NCBI RefSeq assembly: GCF_024746795.1
Contig: NZ_CP080524.1
Location: forward strand, 5,868,001-5,932,000
DNA length: 64,000 nt
DNA from: Mesorhizobium sp. AR10
GTDB lineage: Bacteria; Pseudomonadota; Alphaproteobacteria; Rhizobiales; Rhizobiaceae
Direction of reading: 5' to 3'
A program made the translations under genes and the position numbers. This document shows, piece after piece, positions 45,516 through 53,971 of the stretch. The notes under the pieces are model-generated. The model did no database searches, was not told where the DNA came from, and worked only from the letters and a program-made list of their open reading frames with translations. Each line of letters begins with the position of its first letter. Position 1 is the first letter of the stretch.

Positions 45516-46505
45516 TCACCCCTTTGTCTCGCGCATTGCGCGGGATCTGCTGAGCAGCTCCTGTGTGGAGCGCCAGTAATTGCCGACGAGCAGAGAGCCG
45601 ATCAGCAGCATGCCGATGATCATGCCCTGCGCATCGCCGCCGATCTGGTTGAGCGCCAGCACGTTGCGGATGATGGCGATCAGGACCAGCGCCAGCATGA
45701 CGCCGGTCAGGCGGCCCTTGCCGCCAAAGACGCTGACGCCGCCAAGCAGCACGATGGTGATGACGTCGAGCTCCATGCCGAGCGCATTGTTGGCACGGGC
45801 ATTGGAGAGGCGCGCGGTATAGACGATGCCGGCGATTGCCGCGACGCCGCCCGAGACGACGAACAGTTTCAGCACCATCCGACGCGTGTCGATGCCGGAA
45901 TAGCGCGCCACTTCGGGGCTGCCGCCGAGTGCATAGATGCGCTTGCCGGTCGGCGTCTTTTGCAGAACGACTGCGAAGATCGGCGCCAGCACCAGGAAGG
46001 GCACGATGGTCCACGGTATCTGGGTGCCCGGCAAGTTGTTGATGCCGAAATCGACGACCGCAGGCGGCAGGATGTTGACCGAACCGGTGCCGAGCAGGAT
46101 GTAGCCAATACCGCGATAGAGCGCCATGGTGCCGAGCGTCACCACCAGCGACTGTAGCCCCAGACCCGAAACCAGATAGCCATTGAAGGCGCCGAGCACG
46201 CCGCCGGCGACGAGCGTCAGCGGGATTGCCGCCAGCGTCGGCACACCGGCCTGGACGAGCAGGCCAAAGACCACGGACGTCAGCGCCAACACCGAGGCGA
46301 TCGACAGGTCGATCTCGCGGGTGATGATGAGCAGCGTCATCGGCAGGATCAGCAACGCCTTTTCCGAGGCACTCGCGGCCAGTTGCGAGAGATTGAAGCC
46401 GGACACGAAATTCGGCACGAAGATCGCCGCGTAGAGGAAGATGGCCAGGCAAGAGCCCGCCAGCAGCAGGTCCCAGAAGTCGATGGAGCGCAGGAACTTT
46501 CTCAT
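45516..46505 (-). CDS. sugar ABC transporter permease (RhaQ-like)
   Basis: A 329-residue BPD_transp_2 permease with ~8-10 helices: KALLILPMTLLIITREIDLS, VVTLGTMALYRGIGYILLG and VITIVLLGGVSVFGGKGR. ATG 46505 overlaps the stop of the upstream ATPase-permease fusion by four bases, and GAGGGCGAG precedes it. It pairs as a heterodimer with the permease half of the fusion. A short stem (TCGGGC/GCCCGA at 45490-45513) follows its end before the binding-protein gene. Confidence 0.88.
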   Translation of the reverse strand: MRKFLRSIDFWDLLLAGSCLAIFLYAAIFVPNFVSGFNLSQLAASASEKALLILPMTLLIITREIDLSIASVLALTSVVFGLLVQAGVPTLAAIPLTLVAGGVLGAFNGYLVSGLGLQSLVVTLGTMALYRGIGYILLGTGSVNILPPAVVDFGINNLPGTQIPWTIVPFLVLAPIFAVVLQKTPTGKRIYALGGSPEVARYSGIDTRRMVLKLFVVSGGVAAIAGIVYTARLSNARANNALGMELDVITIVLLGGVSVFGGKGRLTGVMLALVLIAIIRNVLALNQIGGDAQGMIIGMLLIGSLLVGNYWRSTQELLSRSRAMRETKG

Positions 46506-49069
46506 CTCGCCCTCGCCTGTCTCGCATGTTCCGCGCGCCGCACGATGAAGGTGTCGATACCGATGGCGACCAGGATCACCAGGCCGTAGACGCCCTGCAG
46601 CCACAGCGGATCGACGCGCACCAGCGTCAGCCCGTTCTTGATGACCAGCAGGGTGAGCGCGCCGAGAATGATGCCGAGCAGCGTGCCCGAACCGCCGCGG
46701 ATGGCGACGCCGCCGACCACCGCCGAAGCGATCACGGTGAGTTCGAAGCCGAGCGCGACGCGAGCATCGATGGTAGCGTAGCGGGATGCCCAGAGCGCCC
46801 CGCACAGGCCGCCGAGCAGGCCGGCCACGCCAAAGGCAAGCAGGATGCGCCGGTCGACAGGGATGCCGATGAGACGCGCCCCATCCGGATTGGAGCCGGT
46901 GGCGAACAGCTCGCGCCCGATCGCCGTGCGATAGAGCAGCACGTAGCCGGCGCACAGAATGACGATGGCGATGACGACGATCAGCGGCACGCCTGCGATC
47001 TTCAGGCCGGTCATATCGAGCCAGGCTTGCGTGACCTCGTCGGCGCTGACCTGGTCGCCGGCCGCCCAGATCGAATTGAAACCGCGAAAGATCGACATCG
47101 AGGCCAGCGTGACGACGATGGCCGGGATCTTTCCCCTGGTGACGACAAGGCCGTTGATCAGACCGGCGACGCCGCCGACCGCACAAGCGGTCGCCAGGCC
47201 GATGCCGATGTCGAGCGAGGGATAGGCCTGAACCATGCTGGCCGCCATATAGGCCGAAAGACCGATCACGGCGGCGATCGAAAGGTCGATGTTGCGGGTG
47301 ATCAGCACCAGCATCTGGGCGAGTGCCGCGACCACCAGCAGGGCTGCGTCCATCGAGACGGCGGTCAAGTTTGCCGCGCTCACCATGCGCGGGTTGATGA
47401 TGGTGACCGGAATGGCCACCGCCAGAATCGCGGCGAGCAGCCCGAACTCTCGTCGCTTCAGGAAATCGAGCGGTCCTTTTTTCTGCTCCATGATGGCAGC
47501 ACGCTCCGCCTGCGCTGCCGGATCGACGCGCTCGTCGGTCTTCGTCGCCGCTTCGAGCACCTTTTCCTGGGTGGCTTCACCCCTGGCGAATTCGGCCGTC
47601 CGGTGGCCTTCGCGAAGGACGATGATACGATCGCACATGCCGATGAGCTCTGGCATCTCGGAGGAGATCAGGAGGTTTGCCATGCCTTGTGCAGCAAGGT
47701 CGGCGATCATCGCGTGCACTTCCGCCTTGGTGCCGACATCGATGCCTTGCGTCGGCTCGTCGAGGATGAGGACGCGCGGCTCGGTGCGCAGCCATTTGGC
47801 CAGCACCACCTTCTGCTGATTGCCGCCGGATAATTCCTTGACCGGCTGCCCATAACCGGAAAAGCGCAGCTTCATGCGCTTCAGCCAGTCCGCAACCAGA
47901 TCGATTGCGCGATCCGTGCCGTAGAAGCCGGAGGGCGCGGCCTTGTCGAGAACCGGCAGCACCGCATTGTCGAGGATGGAAAAATCCATCACCAGGCTCT
48001 GGCCCATGCGGTCTTCAGAGACGTAGGCGATGCGCGCATCCATGGCTTTGCGCGCCGACGCGAAGCGCACGGCATTGCCGTCGATCAGGATTTCGCCGGC
48101 ATCCGGCTGGTCGATGCCGAACAGCACGCGCGCAATCTCGGTCCGCCCACTGCCGACCAGGCCGCCAAGCCCGAGCACCTCTCCGGCGTGGAGCTTGAGA
48201 TCGATGTCGGAAAAGCCGCCGACGCGCGATAGTCCCCTCGCCTCCAGCACCATCGCGCCGATGGCGTGGCTTCGTTCCGGATAGAGGTCGGTCACTTCGC
48301 GGCCGACCATCATGCTGATGGCAGCGGCGCGACCAAGCTCGGCCTTTGGCTTGACGCCGATGAGGCGCCCGTCGCGCAGCACCGCGATGCGGTCGGCGAT
48401 GCGGAAGATTTCGTCCATGCGATGGCCGACGAACATCATCGCCACACCGTGCAGCCTGAGATCGGCAACGACAGTGAACAGCCGCTCGACCTCGCGCTGC
48501 GACAGCGCCGCCGTGGGTTCGTCCATGATCAGCACCCGCGCGTCTAGCGACAGGGCGCGGGCGATTTCGACCAACTGCTGTTCGGACGTCCGCAGCGTTC
48601 CCAATCGCGTTTCGGCGGAGACGTCGAGGCCGACCGTGGCCAGTACCTTGCCAGCGCCAGCAAGCATGGCGGCGTTGTCGATGCCACCGAAGCGGTCGCG
48701 TGGCATATGACCGAGATAGATGTTTTCCGCCACCGAAAGATCCGGGAACAGGCCGGGATGCTGGTGCATGACCGCGATACCGGCGGCCTGGGCGTCGTGC
48801 GGCGAATGGAAGTGCGCAGGCTTGCCGTCGACCTCGACATAACCGCCGGTAGGTGAATGAACGCCGGCCAGCAGCTTCACGCAGGTGCTCTTGCCGGCGC
48901 CGTTTTCGCCAAGCAGCGCCAGCACCTCGCCGGAGCGCAATTCGAAGGACGCGTCCTTGAGGGCAATTGTGCCGCCGAAGGCCTTCGTCGCCTGAACCAG
49001 GGCAACAGGGACTGCCACATCCCTCTTCACCGCAGCACCGGCTTCGCCATATGCGCCCAAGTCCAGCAC
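46502..49069 (-). CDS. fused sugar ABC transporter ATPase (two NBDs) and permease
   Basis: An 855-residue fusion. NBD1 has Walker A GENGAGKS at 54-61 and LIMDEPTAALS; NBD2 begins ~270 with VGSGRTE and has [15 protein letters not shown] and LILDEPTQGID. After ~540 a linker (RAAIMEQKKGPLDFLKRRE) leads to a complete permease with LVLITRNIDLSIAAVIGLSA and VVGGVAIRGGSGT. Separate RhaT (ATPase) and RhaP (permease) are the usual arrangement of the rhamnose-type importer, so this is a natural gene fusion that ties one permease to the ATPase. The frame is continuous, with no stop or restart at the junction. Confidence 0.9.
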   Translation of the reverse strand: MLDLGAYGEAGAAVKRDVAVPVALVQATKAFGGTIALKDASFELRSGEVLALLGENGAGKSTCVKLLAGVHSPTGGYVEVDGKPAHFHSPHDAQAAGIAVMHQHPGLFPDLSVAENIYLGHMPRDRFGGIDNAAMLAGAGKVLATVGLDVSAETRLGTLRTSEQQLVEIARALSLDARVLIMDEPTAALSQREVERLFTVVADLRLHGVAMMFVGHRMDEIFRIADRIAVLRDGRLIGVKPKAELGRAAAISMMVGREVTDLYPERSHAIGAMVLEARGLSRVGGFSDIDLKLHAGEVLGLGGLVGSGRTEIARVLFGIDQPDAGEILIDGNAVRFASARKAMDARIAYVSEDRMGQSLVMDFSILDNAVLPVLDKAAPSGFYGTDRAIDLVADWLKRMKLRFSGYGQPVKELSGGNQQKVVLAKWLRTEPRVLILDEPTQGIDVGTKAEVHAMIADLAAQGMANLLISSEMPELIGMCDRIIVLREGHRTAEFARGEATQEKVLEAATKTDERVDPAAQAERAAIMEQKKGPLDFLKRREFGLLAAILAVAIPVTIINPRMVSAANLTAVSMDAALLVVAALAQMLVLITRNIDLSIAAVIGLSAYMAASMVQAYPSLDIGIGLATACAVGGVAGLINGLVVTRGKIPAIVVTLASMSIFRGFNSIWAAGDQVSADEVTQAWLDMTGLKIAGVPLIVVIAIVILCAGYVLLYRTAIGRELFATGSNPDGARLIGIPVDRRILLAFGVAGLLGGLCGALWASRYATIDARVALGFELTVIASAVVGGVAIRGGSGTLLGIILGALTLLVIKNGLTLVRVDPLWLQGVYGLVILVAIGIDTFIVRRAEHARQARAR

Positions 49070-49089
49070 CTTCCCTCCCTGGTCTTAGT

Positions 49090-49116
49090 TATTTATTCAA
49101 TTTGCTATATTAAATA
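49090..49116. promoter_or_regulatory. AT-rich imperfect inverted repeat in the ROK/ABC divergent promoter
   Basis: TATTTA (49090-49095) and TAAATA (49111-49116) are inverted ends of a ~27-bp AT-rich element, otherwise rare in this GC-rich DNA. It lies 20 bases before the ABC fusion start in the 183-bp divergent gap, a good place for a ROK-repressor site. Confidence 0.4.
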
Positions 49117-49252
49117 GGCACAAGCTGCAACAAGAAAATTGACTTCGATGGCCCCGAGAGGCACTGTCGCGTCGCGCAAGGGCGCAGACGGAGTGCCACG
49201 ATCGCAGCAGCTTCACAGCTGCAGGCGACCAGAGTAGCTCCGCGAGAAATAG

Positions 49253-50518
49253 ATGGAGGCGCCGGTTTTGTCTGGAAAAGGCAGCAATTCTGTCAAAGTT
49301 CGGCATTACAATGAGCGTTTCGTGCTTGATGCCATCCGCCGGCTGAAGGAGGCTTCCAAGTCCGACTTGGCGCGCGCCGCAAATCTGACACCGGCCGCTG
49401 TCGCCACCATTGTCGACGGGCTGGAGTCGTCTGGATTTGTAAAGCAAGTGGGAAAAAGGTTCGGGCAACGCGGATCTCCGTCCACTCTCTACAGGCTTAC
49501 GCCGGAGCGGATCTACAGCATCGGCATCAAGATCGGCCGGCGTGCGCTGGAAGCCGTGCTTGTCGACTTCGCCGGTGAGGTCCGCGCCCGCGAGTCGCAC
49601 GAATACCGGTTTCCGGATCCCGATCTGGTGCTCAGGGCCGGAAATATGTCGCTCGCCAGCTTCGACAAGGTGGTGGCCGGGCTTGGCGATGCCAGCATTG
49701 TCGGCGTCGGCATCGCTTCGCCCTATTTCCTCGGCGGCTGGAGCGAGGAGCTCGGCTTCCCCCACGATCTTGGCAGCCGCTGGGAGGCAATCGACCTGAG
49801 GACATTCTTCACTACAAGGCCGAAGACGCCAGTCTTCGTGGAAAACGACGCGTCGTCGGCAGCGCTGGCTGAACTCATCCAGGGGGCCGGCGCGCGGTTC
49901 CGCGACTTCATGCATATCTCGATCGACACTTTTGTCGGCGGTGGGCTTGTGCAGGGCGGCAAGGTCCATACCGGACCGCACGGCAACAGCGCCGCGCTTG
50001 GTCCGTTGCCGGTCTCGCCTTCAAGCCTCGATTCCGTGGCGGCCAAGCCGGCGCGCTATCAGAGCCTGCTGCATCGCGCCTCCATCTATGTGCTGGTCAA
50101 TCATCTCAAATCGCGTGGCATCGAGATCAATCGCGTGCGGGAACTGGATCCGCTGCCGCCGGGTGCGCGCGAGCCGTTGGTCGAATGGATCGACGATTGC
50201 GCCAACGCGCTGGTCGAGGCCATCATCGCCATTACCTCCGTCATCGACATCGAGGCGATCGTTCTCGACAGCATCCTGCCGCGGCCGATCCATCTCGAGC
50301 TGCTGGCAAGGGTGCAGACCCAGTTCAACCGGATCAGCGCCATCGGCATCGTGGCGCCGGAAATCGTGTCGGGACAATTCGGCCCCGAGGCCTCGCCGAT
50401 CGGCGCCGCCATGTTGCCGTTCTCGGCGCTGTTGGCCCCGGACAGCGGCGTGTTAATGATAGGCAAGGACAAAACGAAGCTTCTCGGCAGCCTGTCGGCG
50501 CTGGCCGGCCAAGCCTGA
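49253..50518 (+). CDS. ROK-family transcriptional regulator
   Basis: A 421-residue protein. The N-terminal winged HTH is HYNERFVLDAIRRLKEASKS then DLARAANLTPAAVATIVDGL. A ROK sugar-kinase-like domain follows from ~85 (YSIGIKIGRRALEAVLVDF, VFVENDASSAALAE, HISIDTFVGGGLVQGG). The ROK zinc motif CXCGXXGC is not present; the corresponding stretch is HGNSAALGPLPV. Loss of that motif suggests a sensor rather than an active kinase. It is divergent from the ABC importer operon, which it probably controls. Confidence 0.87.
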   Translation: MEAPVLSGKGSNSVKVRHYNERFVLDAIRRLKEASKSDLARAANLTPAAVATIVDGLESSGFVKQVGKRFGQRGSPSTLYRLTPERIYSIGIKIGRRALEAVLVDFAGEVRARESHEYRFPDPDLVLRAGNMSLASFDKVVAGLGDASIVGVGIASPYFLGGWSEELGFPHDLGSRWEAIDLRTFFTTRPKTPVFVENDASSAALAELIQGAGARFRDFMHISIDTFVGGGLVQGGKVHTGPHGNSAALGPLPVSPSSLDSVAAKPARYQSLLHRASIYVLVNHLKSRGIEINRVRELDPLPPGAREPLVEWIDDCANALVEAIIAITSVIDIEAIVLDSILPRPIHLELLARVQTQFNRISAIGIVAPEIVSGQFGPEASPIGAAMLPFSALLAPDSGVLMIGKDKTKLLGSLSALAGQA

Positions 50519-50622
50519 ATGCTCCTAACTCTAAGAGGCGTCTCCGCCAGCGTAGAAGTGAGTCCGTTCAAGCCCTCCGGCATCGGACGCACTCGAATTA
50601 ACGAAACGTCCGGCGTCGGGCA

Positions 50623-51456
50623 TCACAATTTGAAACGCCCTGAAGCCGACAAAGTGCTGACGCTAACCACCGTCACTTTTCGTTCGGCGGAGCGCAACGA
50701 TGAAAGTGCGTCTCGGGAGATGCCCTCGTCGGTGATCACCTCGTCGATCTCTGAAATATCGGAAAGCGTACAGAAACCTGGTGCGGTGAACTTCGAGCTG
50801 TCGACGAGCAGGATTGTCTTGCGGGCAGACGAGATCATGGCGCGCTTGAGCGACGCCACCTCCAGCGACGTTTCCGTCAGCAGCGTGCCCGTCACAGCCG
50901 AAGCACCTGTCATGCAGAGGTCGGCATGGAGCGTCTTGATGAAGCTCTCGCCCGGCTCGCCGGCAAGGTGCCGGTAGCCGGGGCGGACGGTGCCGCCCGG
51001 CAGGATGATGCGCCAGGATTTGATGTCGGCCGCGAAGTCGGCGATGTCGAGACTGTTCGTCACCACGGTCAGCGGCAAGTCCCGTTCGGCGGCGGCACGC
51101 ACCACCTCCATGACGGTCGAGGAACTGTCGAAGATGACACTGTCGCGAGCGCTGAGCCGCAGCGCGGCCTCGCGGCCGATCGCAACCTTCTCGGCGTGCT
51201 GCAGCTCTGCATTGACGGTCATTTCGCGTTCGAAGGTAGCGCGCATCGGCTGCAGCAGGTGCGCCCCACCATGGGTGCGCTCGAGATAGCCCTTTTCCAT
51301 CAGGTGTTCGAGATCGCGCCTTACCGTCGATTGCGATCCGCCGATCGTGTCTGCGAGTTCCTGGATGCTGGCCGCGCCGCTAATGCGCAGGTGCTCCAAA
51401 ATAAGCGCCTGCCGCTTGGCAGGGACGATATCGACGCGCTTGCTTGGAGACTCCAT
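50623..51456 (-). CDS. DeoR-family transcriptional regulator
   Basis: A 277-residue repressor. The N-terminal HTH is RQALILEHLRISGAASIQEL then GGSQSTVRRDLEHLMEKG. The sugar-phosphate sensing DeoRC domain carries DSVIFDSSSTVMEV, LTVVTNSLDIA and ILPGGTVRPGY. It is the last gene of the minus-strand operon behind the SDR and ADP-kinase genes. It is likely the regulator of the whole divergent sugar locus, responding to a phosphorylated intermediate. The ATG at 51456 matches family start. Confidence 0.9.
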   Translation of the reverse strand: MESPSKRVDIVPAKRQALILEHLRISGAASIQELADTIGGSQSTVRRDLEHLMEKGYLERTHGGAHLLQPMRATFEREMTVNAELQHAEKVAIGREAALRLSARDSVIFDSSSTVMEVVRAAAERDLPLTVVTNSLDIADFAADIKSWRIILPGGTVRPGYRHLAGEPGESFIKTLHADLCMTGASAVTGTLLTETSLEVASLKRAMISSARKTILLVDSSKFTAPGFCTLSDISEIDEVITDEGISRDALSSLRSAERKVTVVSVSTLSASGRFKL

Positions 51457-51517
51457 GCTTCACCCGGTTGGTAGCCGACAGCGAGGTCGACAGATTTCAG
51501 GCCAAATCAGTCAATCT

Positions 51518-52291
51518 CTACCAAATCGTATAACCGCAATCCACAACCACGACCGCGCCGGTCATGGCGCTCGCGGCATCCGAGGCGAGGAAGAGGATGG
51601 GCGCGGCGATCTCGTCCGGGCGCGCAACGCGCTTCATCGGCGTCATCTCCATCCACACCGGCATCAGTCTGTCGTCGGTGAAGCCGCCGCGCGACATGAC
51701 GGTATCGACATAGGTCGGCGCGACACAGTTTACCCTTACGCCGCGTTCGGCCCATTCTCCGGCAAGGCAGCGTGTCATGTGGTGGACGGCTGCCTTCGCC
51801 GAATTGTAGTGCACCTGGCGTTGCGGCTTGTTGGAGATCAGCCCGGACATGGACCCGAGTGTGACGATCGAGCCGCGTCCGCGTTCGAGCATGGGTCTTG
51901 CGAATTCCCGGCAGGACCAATAGGCGCCGTTCAGGTCGACGTCGACCACCTTCAGCCATACCTCGTCGCTCATCTCCTCGCCGCCAGTGTCGGGCCAGGC
52001 GATCCCGGCATTGGCGATCAGGATATCGACCGCGCCGCAGCGCTCGTTGGCGGATCGCGCTGCCGCGGCAACCGCCTTGGAATCGGTTACGTCGAGCTGC
52101 ACCGCCTCGACATCGTGGCCCTTCCGCTTCAGCTCGTCACGTCCTGCCTCCAGCACCTGCGGATCCATGTCCGATATGATGACCCGAGCGCCGGCCTCGG
52201 CGAGCGCTTCAGCCGTCGACAGACCGATGCCGCGGCCACCGCCGGTGATGAAGGCCGTTTTGCCGTCGAGGCGGAACCGTTCGAGAAACAT
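51518..52291 (-). CDS. short-chain dehydrogenase/reductase (polyol/sugar type)
   Basis: A 257-residue classical SDR. The NAD(P) motif is ITGGGRGIGLSTAEALAEAG, NAG is in LIANAGIAWPD, and the catalytic Ser, Tyr and Lys lie in GSMSGLI and VHYNSAKAAV. PMKRVARPDEIAAPILFLAS and the closing VVVDCGYTIW are typical of polyol dehydrogenases (D-threitol, D-arabitol and sorbose reductase kin). The D-M-D after beta-2 (ISDMD) favours NAD. It lies 12 bases after the ADP-kinase-like gene in the same operon. Confidence 0.87.
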   Translation of the reverse strand: MFLERFRLDGKTAFITGGGRGIGLSTAEALAEAGARVIISDMDPQVLEAGRDELKRKGHDVEAVQLDVTDSKAVAAAARSANERCGAVDILIANAGIAWPDTGGEEMSDEVWLKVVDVDLNGAYWSCREFARPMLERGRGSIVTLGSMSGLISNKPQRQVHYNSAKAAVHHMTRCLAGEWAERGVRVNCVAPTYVDTVMSRGGFTDDRLMPVWMEMTPMKRVARPDEIAAPILFLASDAASAMTGAVVVVDCGYTIW

Positions 52292-52303
52292 GGAATTTGT
52301 CCT

Positions 52304-53566
52304 TCAGGCGTGTTGGAGGGTGGCGTCGGCGTGGCGGTTGCGTCCGAGAATGAGCAGGCAGCCGGCGGTGAAGCTGTCGCCCAGGCCGAGCGTCGTCACG
52401 GGCTTCTCCACATAGGGAGACGCACAGGCAACGAAGGTCCAGCGACCCCCGCGGACAGGCGTTTCGAAGGGGAGCGGATGGAACTCGGCCATCGGCGCGA
52501 TCGCGATGGTTCGTGCGGGTTCTCCATTCGCCGCCCTGGCGCTGGCAATCGCGCAGCCTGCCATCAGCGCCCGTTCCTCTTCCTTCGGATCGTTCAGGGT
52601 CACAGCGGCGGCCCATGTATCGGCGTGTACGCAGACCCGCTCGAGATCGAGCCGTTCGCCGAGCGTCACAAGAGCCTCCATGGGGTGATGGGCGGACGGG
52701 TTCATGGCGAGCAGTTCGGAGTGGCTCATTCCGAGAGAGGTGATCGCGCCGCGGGCGTGGGAAAGAAGCTCCTCGACGGCCTGCTGTGTCGCATAGCCCG
52801 CCAACTCGAAATGGATCGTTCTGAGGCCGGCCGCCTTCCAGTCGCGGCTGAGGGCAAAGACGTGCCGGCTGGCGGCGCCGACATTCTCCACCGCCTCGTC
52901 GTTCAGTCCGGAAAGAAGCCCGGCGGCGGCCGACGACGCCAGCCGGCGCGACATGATCTCGAAATCCTTGTCGTGCTGAATGCCGCGATCGCAAAAGCGG
53001 ATGATGACACGAGAGGAACGGGTCGGCACGACGGCGCCGATCGCGCGGCCGGCTGTGAATTCGAAGATGAAGATTTCGGGGATATGCGGGCCAGCGGTCG
53101 ACACCGTGTCCGCCGTCCTGAGCGTGCCCCCCTCCGCCAGCAGAACGCCGGCCGGGATCTTCTGCAGCATTGCCGCATAGCGATCCTCTAGCGCGACCAG
53201 GGAGCGAACGCCAAGTTGCGCGAGCACCCAGGCCGCCTGAGGACCGGTTCCGCCCAGTGCATAGCGCGCCGGCAGCCGTTCGCGCAGCCAGGCCGGTCCT
53301 TCCGGCCAGTCGAACCGTACCTCGCCGCCCACACCGCGCGCCGCTCGAGAAAGAAGGAGGTTGGCAAGTTGCGCCGCGGGGGTATCGGCAGGTGCGTCCA
53401 GAAGCGGCTGGATCTGGTGCATCTCGATCCGTGCATCGACGCATGCGCTGATGCCGCACAAGAAGAGGCCCGCCGACGAAAGGGCGTCCGTGCCAAGCGG
53501 ACCGGACCGTGGATCGATCAGGGCGGAATAGCGTTCTGCGCACGACGTGGCGAAACCATCACTCAA
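52304..53566 (-). CDS. ADP-dependent glucokinase/phosphofructokinase-family sugar kinase
   Basis: A 420-residue ribokinase-like protein resembling the ADP_PFK_GK family (PF04587). Matches are a substrate region ALGGTGPQAAWVLAQLGVRS, EIFIFEFTAG, LSGLNDEAV, then IHFELAGYATQQ, SLGMSHSELL and VCVHADTWAAAV. The C-terminal catalytic loop is TTLGLGDSFTAG, with the base Asp at ~397. The start is taken at TTG 53566, nine bases after GAGGAGG; the frame is open to 53596. Such kinases use ADP as donor and are mainly archaeal, with some eukaryotic homologues. Here it heads a minus-strand operon with an SDR and DeoR, and probably phosphorylates a ketose or polyol intermediate. ADP use must be tested. Confidence 0.72.
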   Translation of the reverse strand: MSDGFATSCAERYSALIDPRSGPLGTDALSSAGLFLCGISACVDARIEMHQIQPLLDAPADTPAAQLANLLLSRAARGVGGEVRFDWPEGPAWLRERLPARYALGGTGPQAAWVLAQLGVRSLVALEDRYAAMLQKIPAGVLLAEGGTLRTADTVSTAGPHIPEIFIFEFTAGRAIGAVVPTRSSRVIIRFCDRGIQHDKDFEIMSRRLASSAAAGLLSGLNDEAVENVGAASRHVFALSRDWKAAGLRTIHFELAGYATQQAVEELLSHARGAITSLGMSHSELLAMNPSAHHPMEALVTLGERLDLERVCVHADTWAAAVTLNDPKEEERALMAGCAIASARAANGEPARTIAIAPMAEFHPLPFETPVRGGRWTFVACASPYVEKPVTTLGLGDSFTAGCLLILGRNRHADATLQHA

Positions 53567-53596
53567 GGCCGCGATCCTCCTCACCGACGCTGCCAA

Positions 53597-53971
53597 TTGC
53601 TATCATTATCTTCCAAATCGTCAATGCGATTTTTGCTCGTCCCGTGCCAAGATTGCGCGAAAATGGTGCGGAAAACCCTTTCTTTTGGCATTGCAGCAAG
53701 AAATTTTGTGCAAATGCTCAAATTGCTCCATACGATATGCGCATACTAAATTTTCCTTGTAAAAACATAATGTTATTCCGAGTTTGATTCTCGATCAGCG
53801 GCGCATAGATGGGTGTTGTGCTGCCAGATGGCTCGTGCTGAAGCAAAATTAGAAAGATTTAGACAGCTATTGACAGATTATGAGAAATATCCGCATATGG
53901 CATCGAGCTTGGAACGGCGAAGGAAGAGCGCCGGCAGCAGAGCCGTACAACATTTCTACCGAGGAACACCT
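53597..53971. promoter_or_regulatory. AT-rich divergent regulatory region of the sugar locus
   Basis: A stretch of about 375 bp between the ADP-kinase and aldolase genes, markedly lower in GC than its surroundings. It contains A/T runs such as AAATTTTCCTTGTAAAAACA and the repeated words TGCAAATGC and CAAATTGC near 53709-53728. Promoters for both divergent operons must lie here. The plus-strand frame is open from 53813, but the codons before 53972 do not look coding. Confidence 0.5.

Noticed and set aside
44467..46527. A 686-codon open frame that could be read as a fusion ending in a binding protein
   Set aside because: Only the part from ATG 45468 has a signal peptide and binding-protein similarity; the rest is the opposite reading of the permease gene, and GGAGGAG marks the true start.
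45516..47186. A 556-codon frame extending the permease upstream
   Set aside because: The upstream part is arginine-rich shadow of the ATPase-permease fusion; the permease starts at ATG 46505 in an ATGA overlap.
53813..53971. N-terminal extension of the aldolase-like protein
   Set aside because: Codons here are AT-rich and do not resemble the enzyme; GAGGAA precedes ATG 53972.
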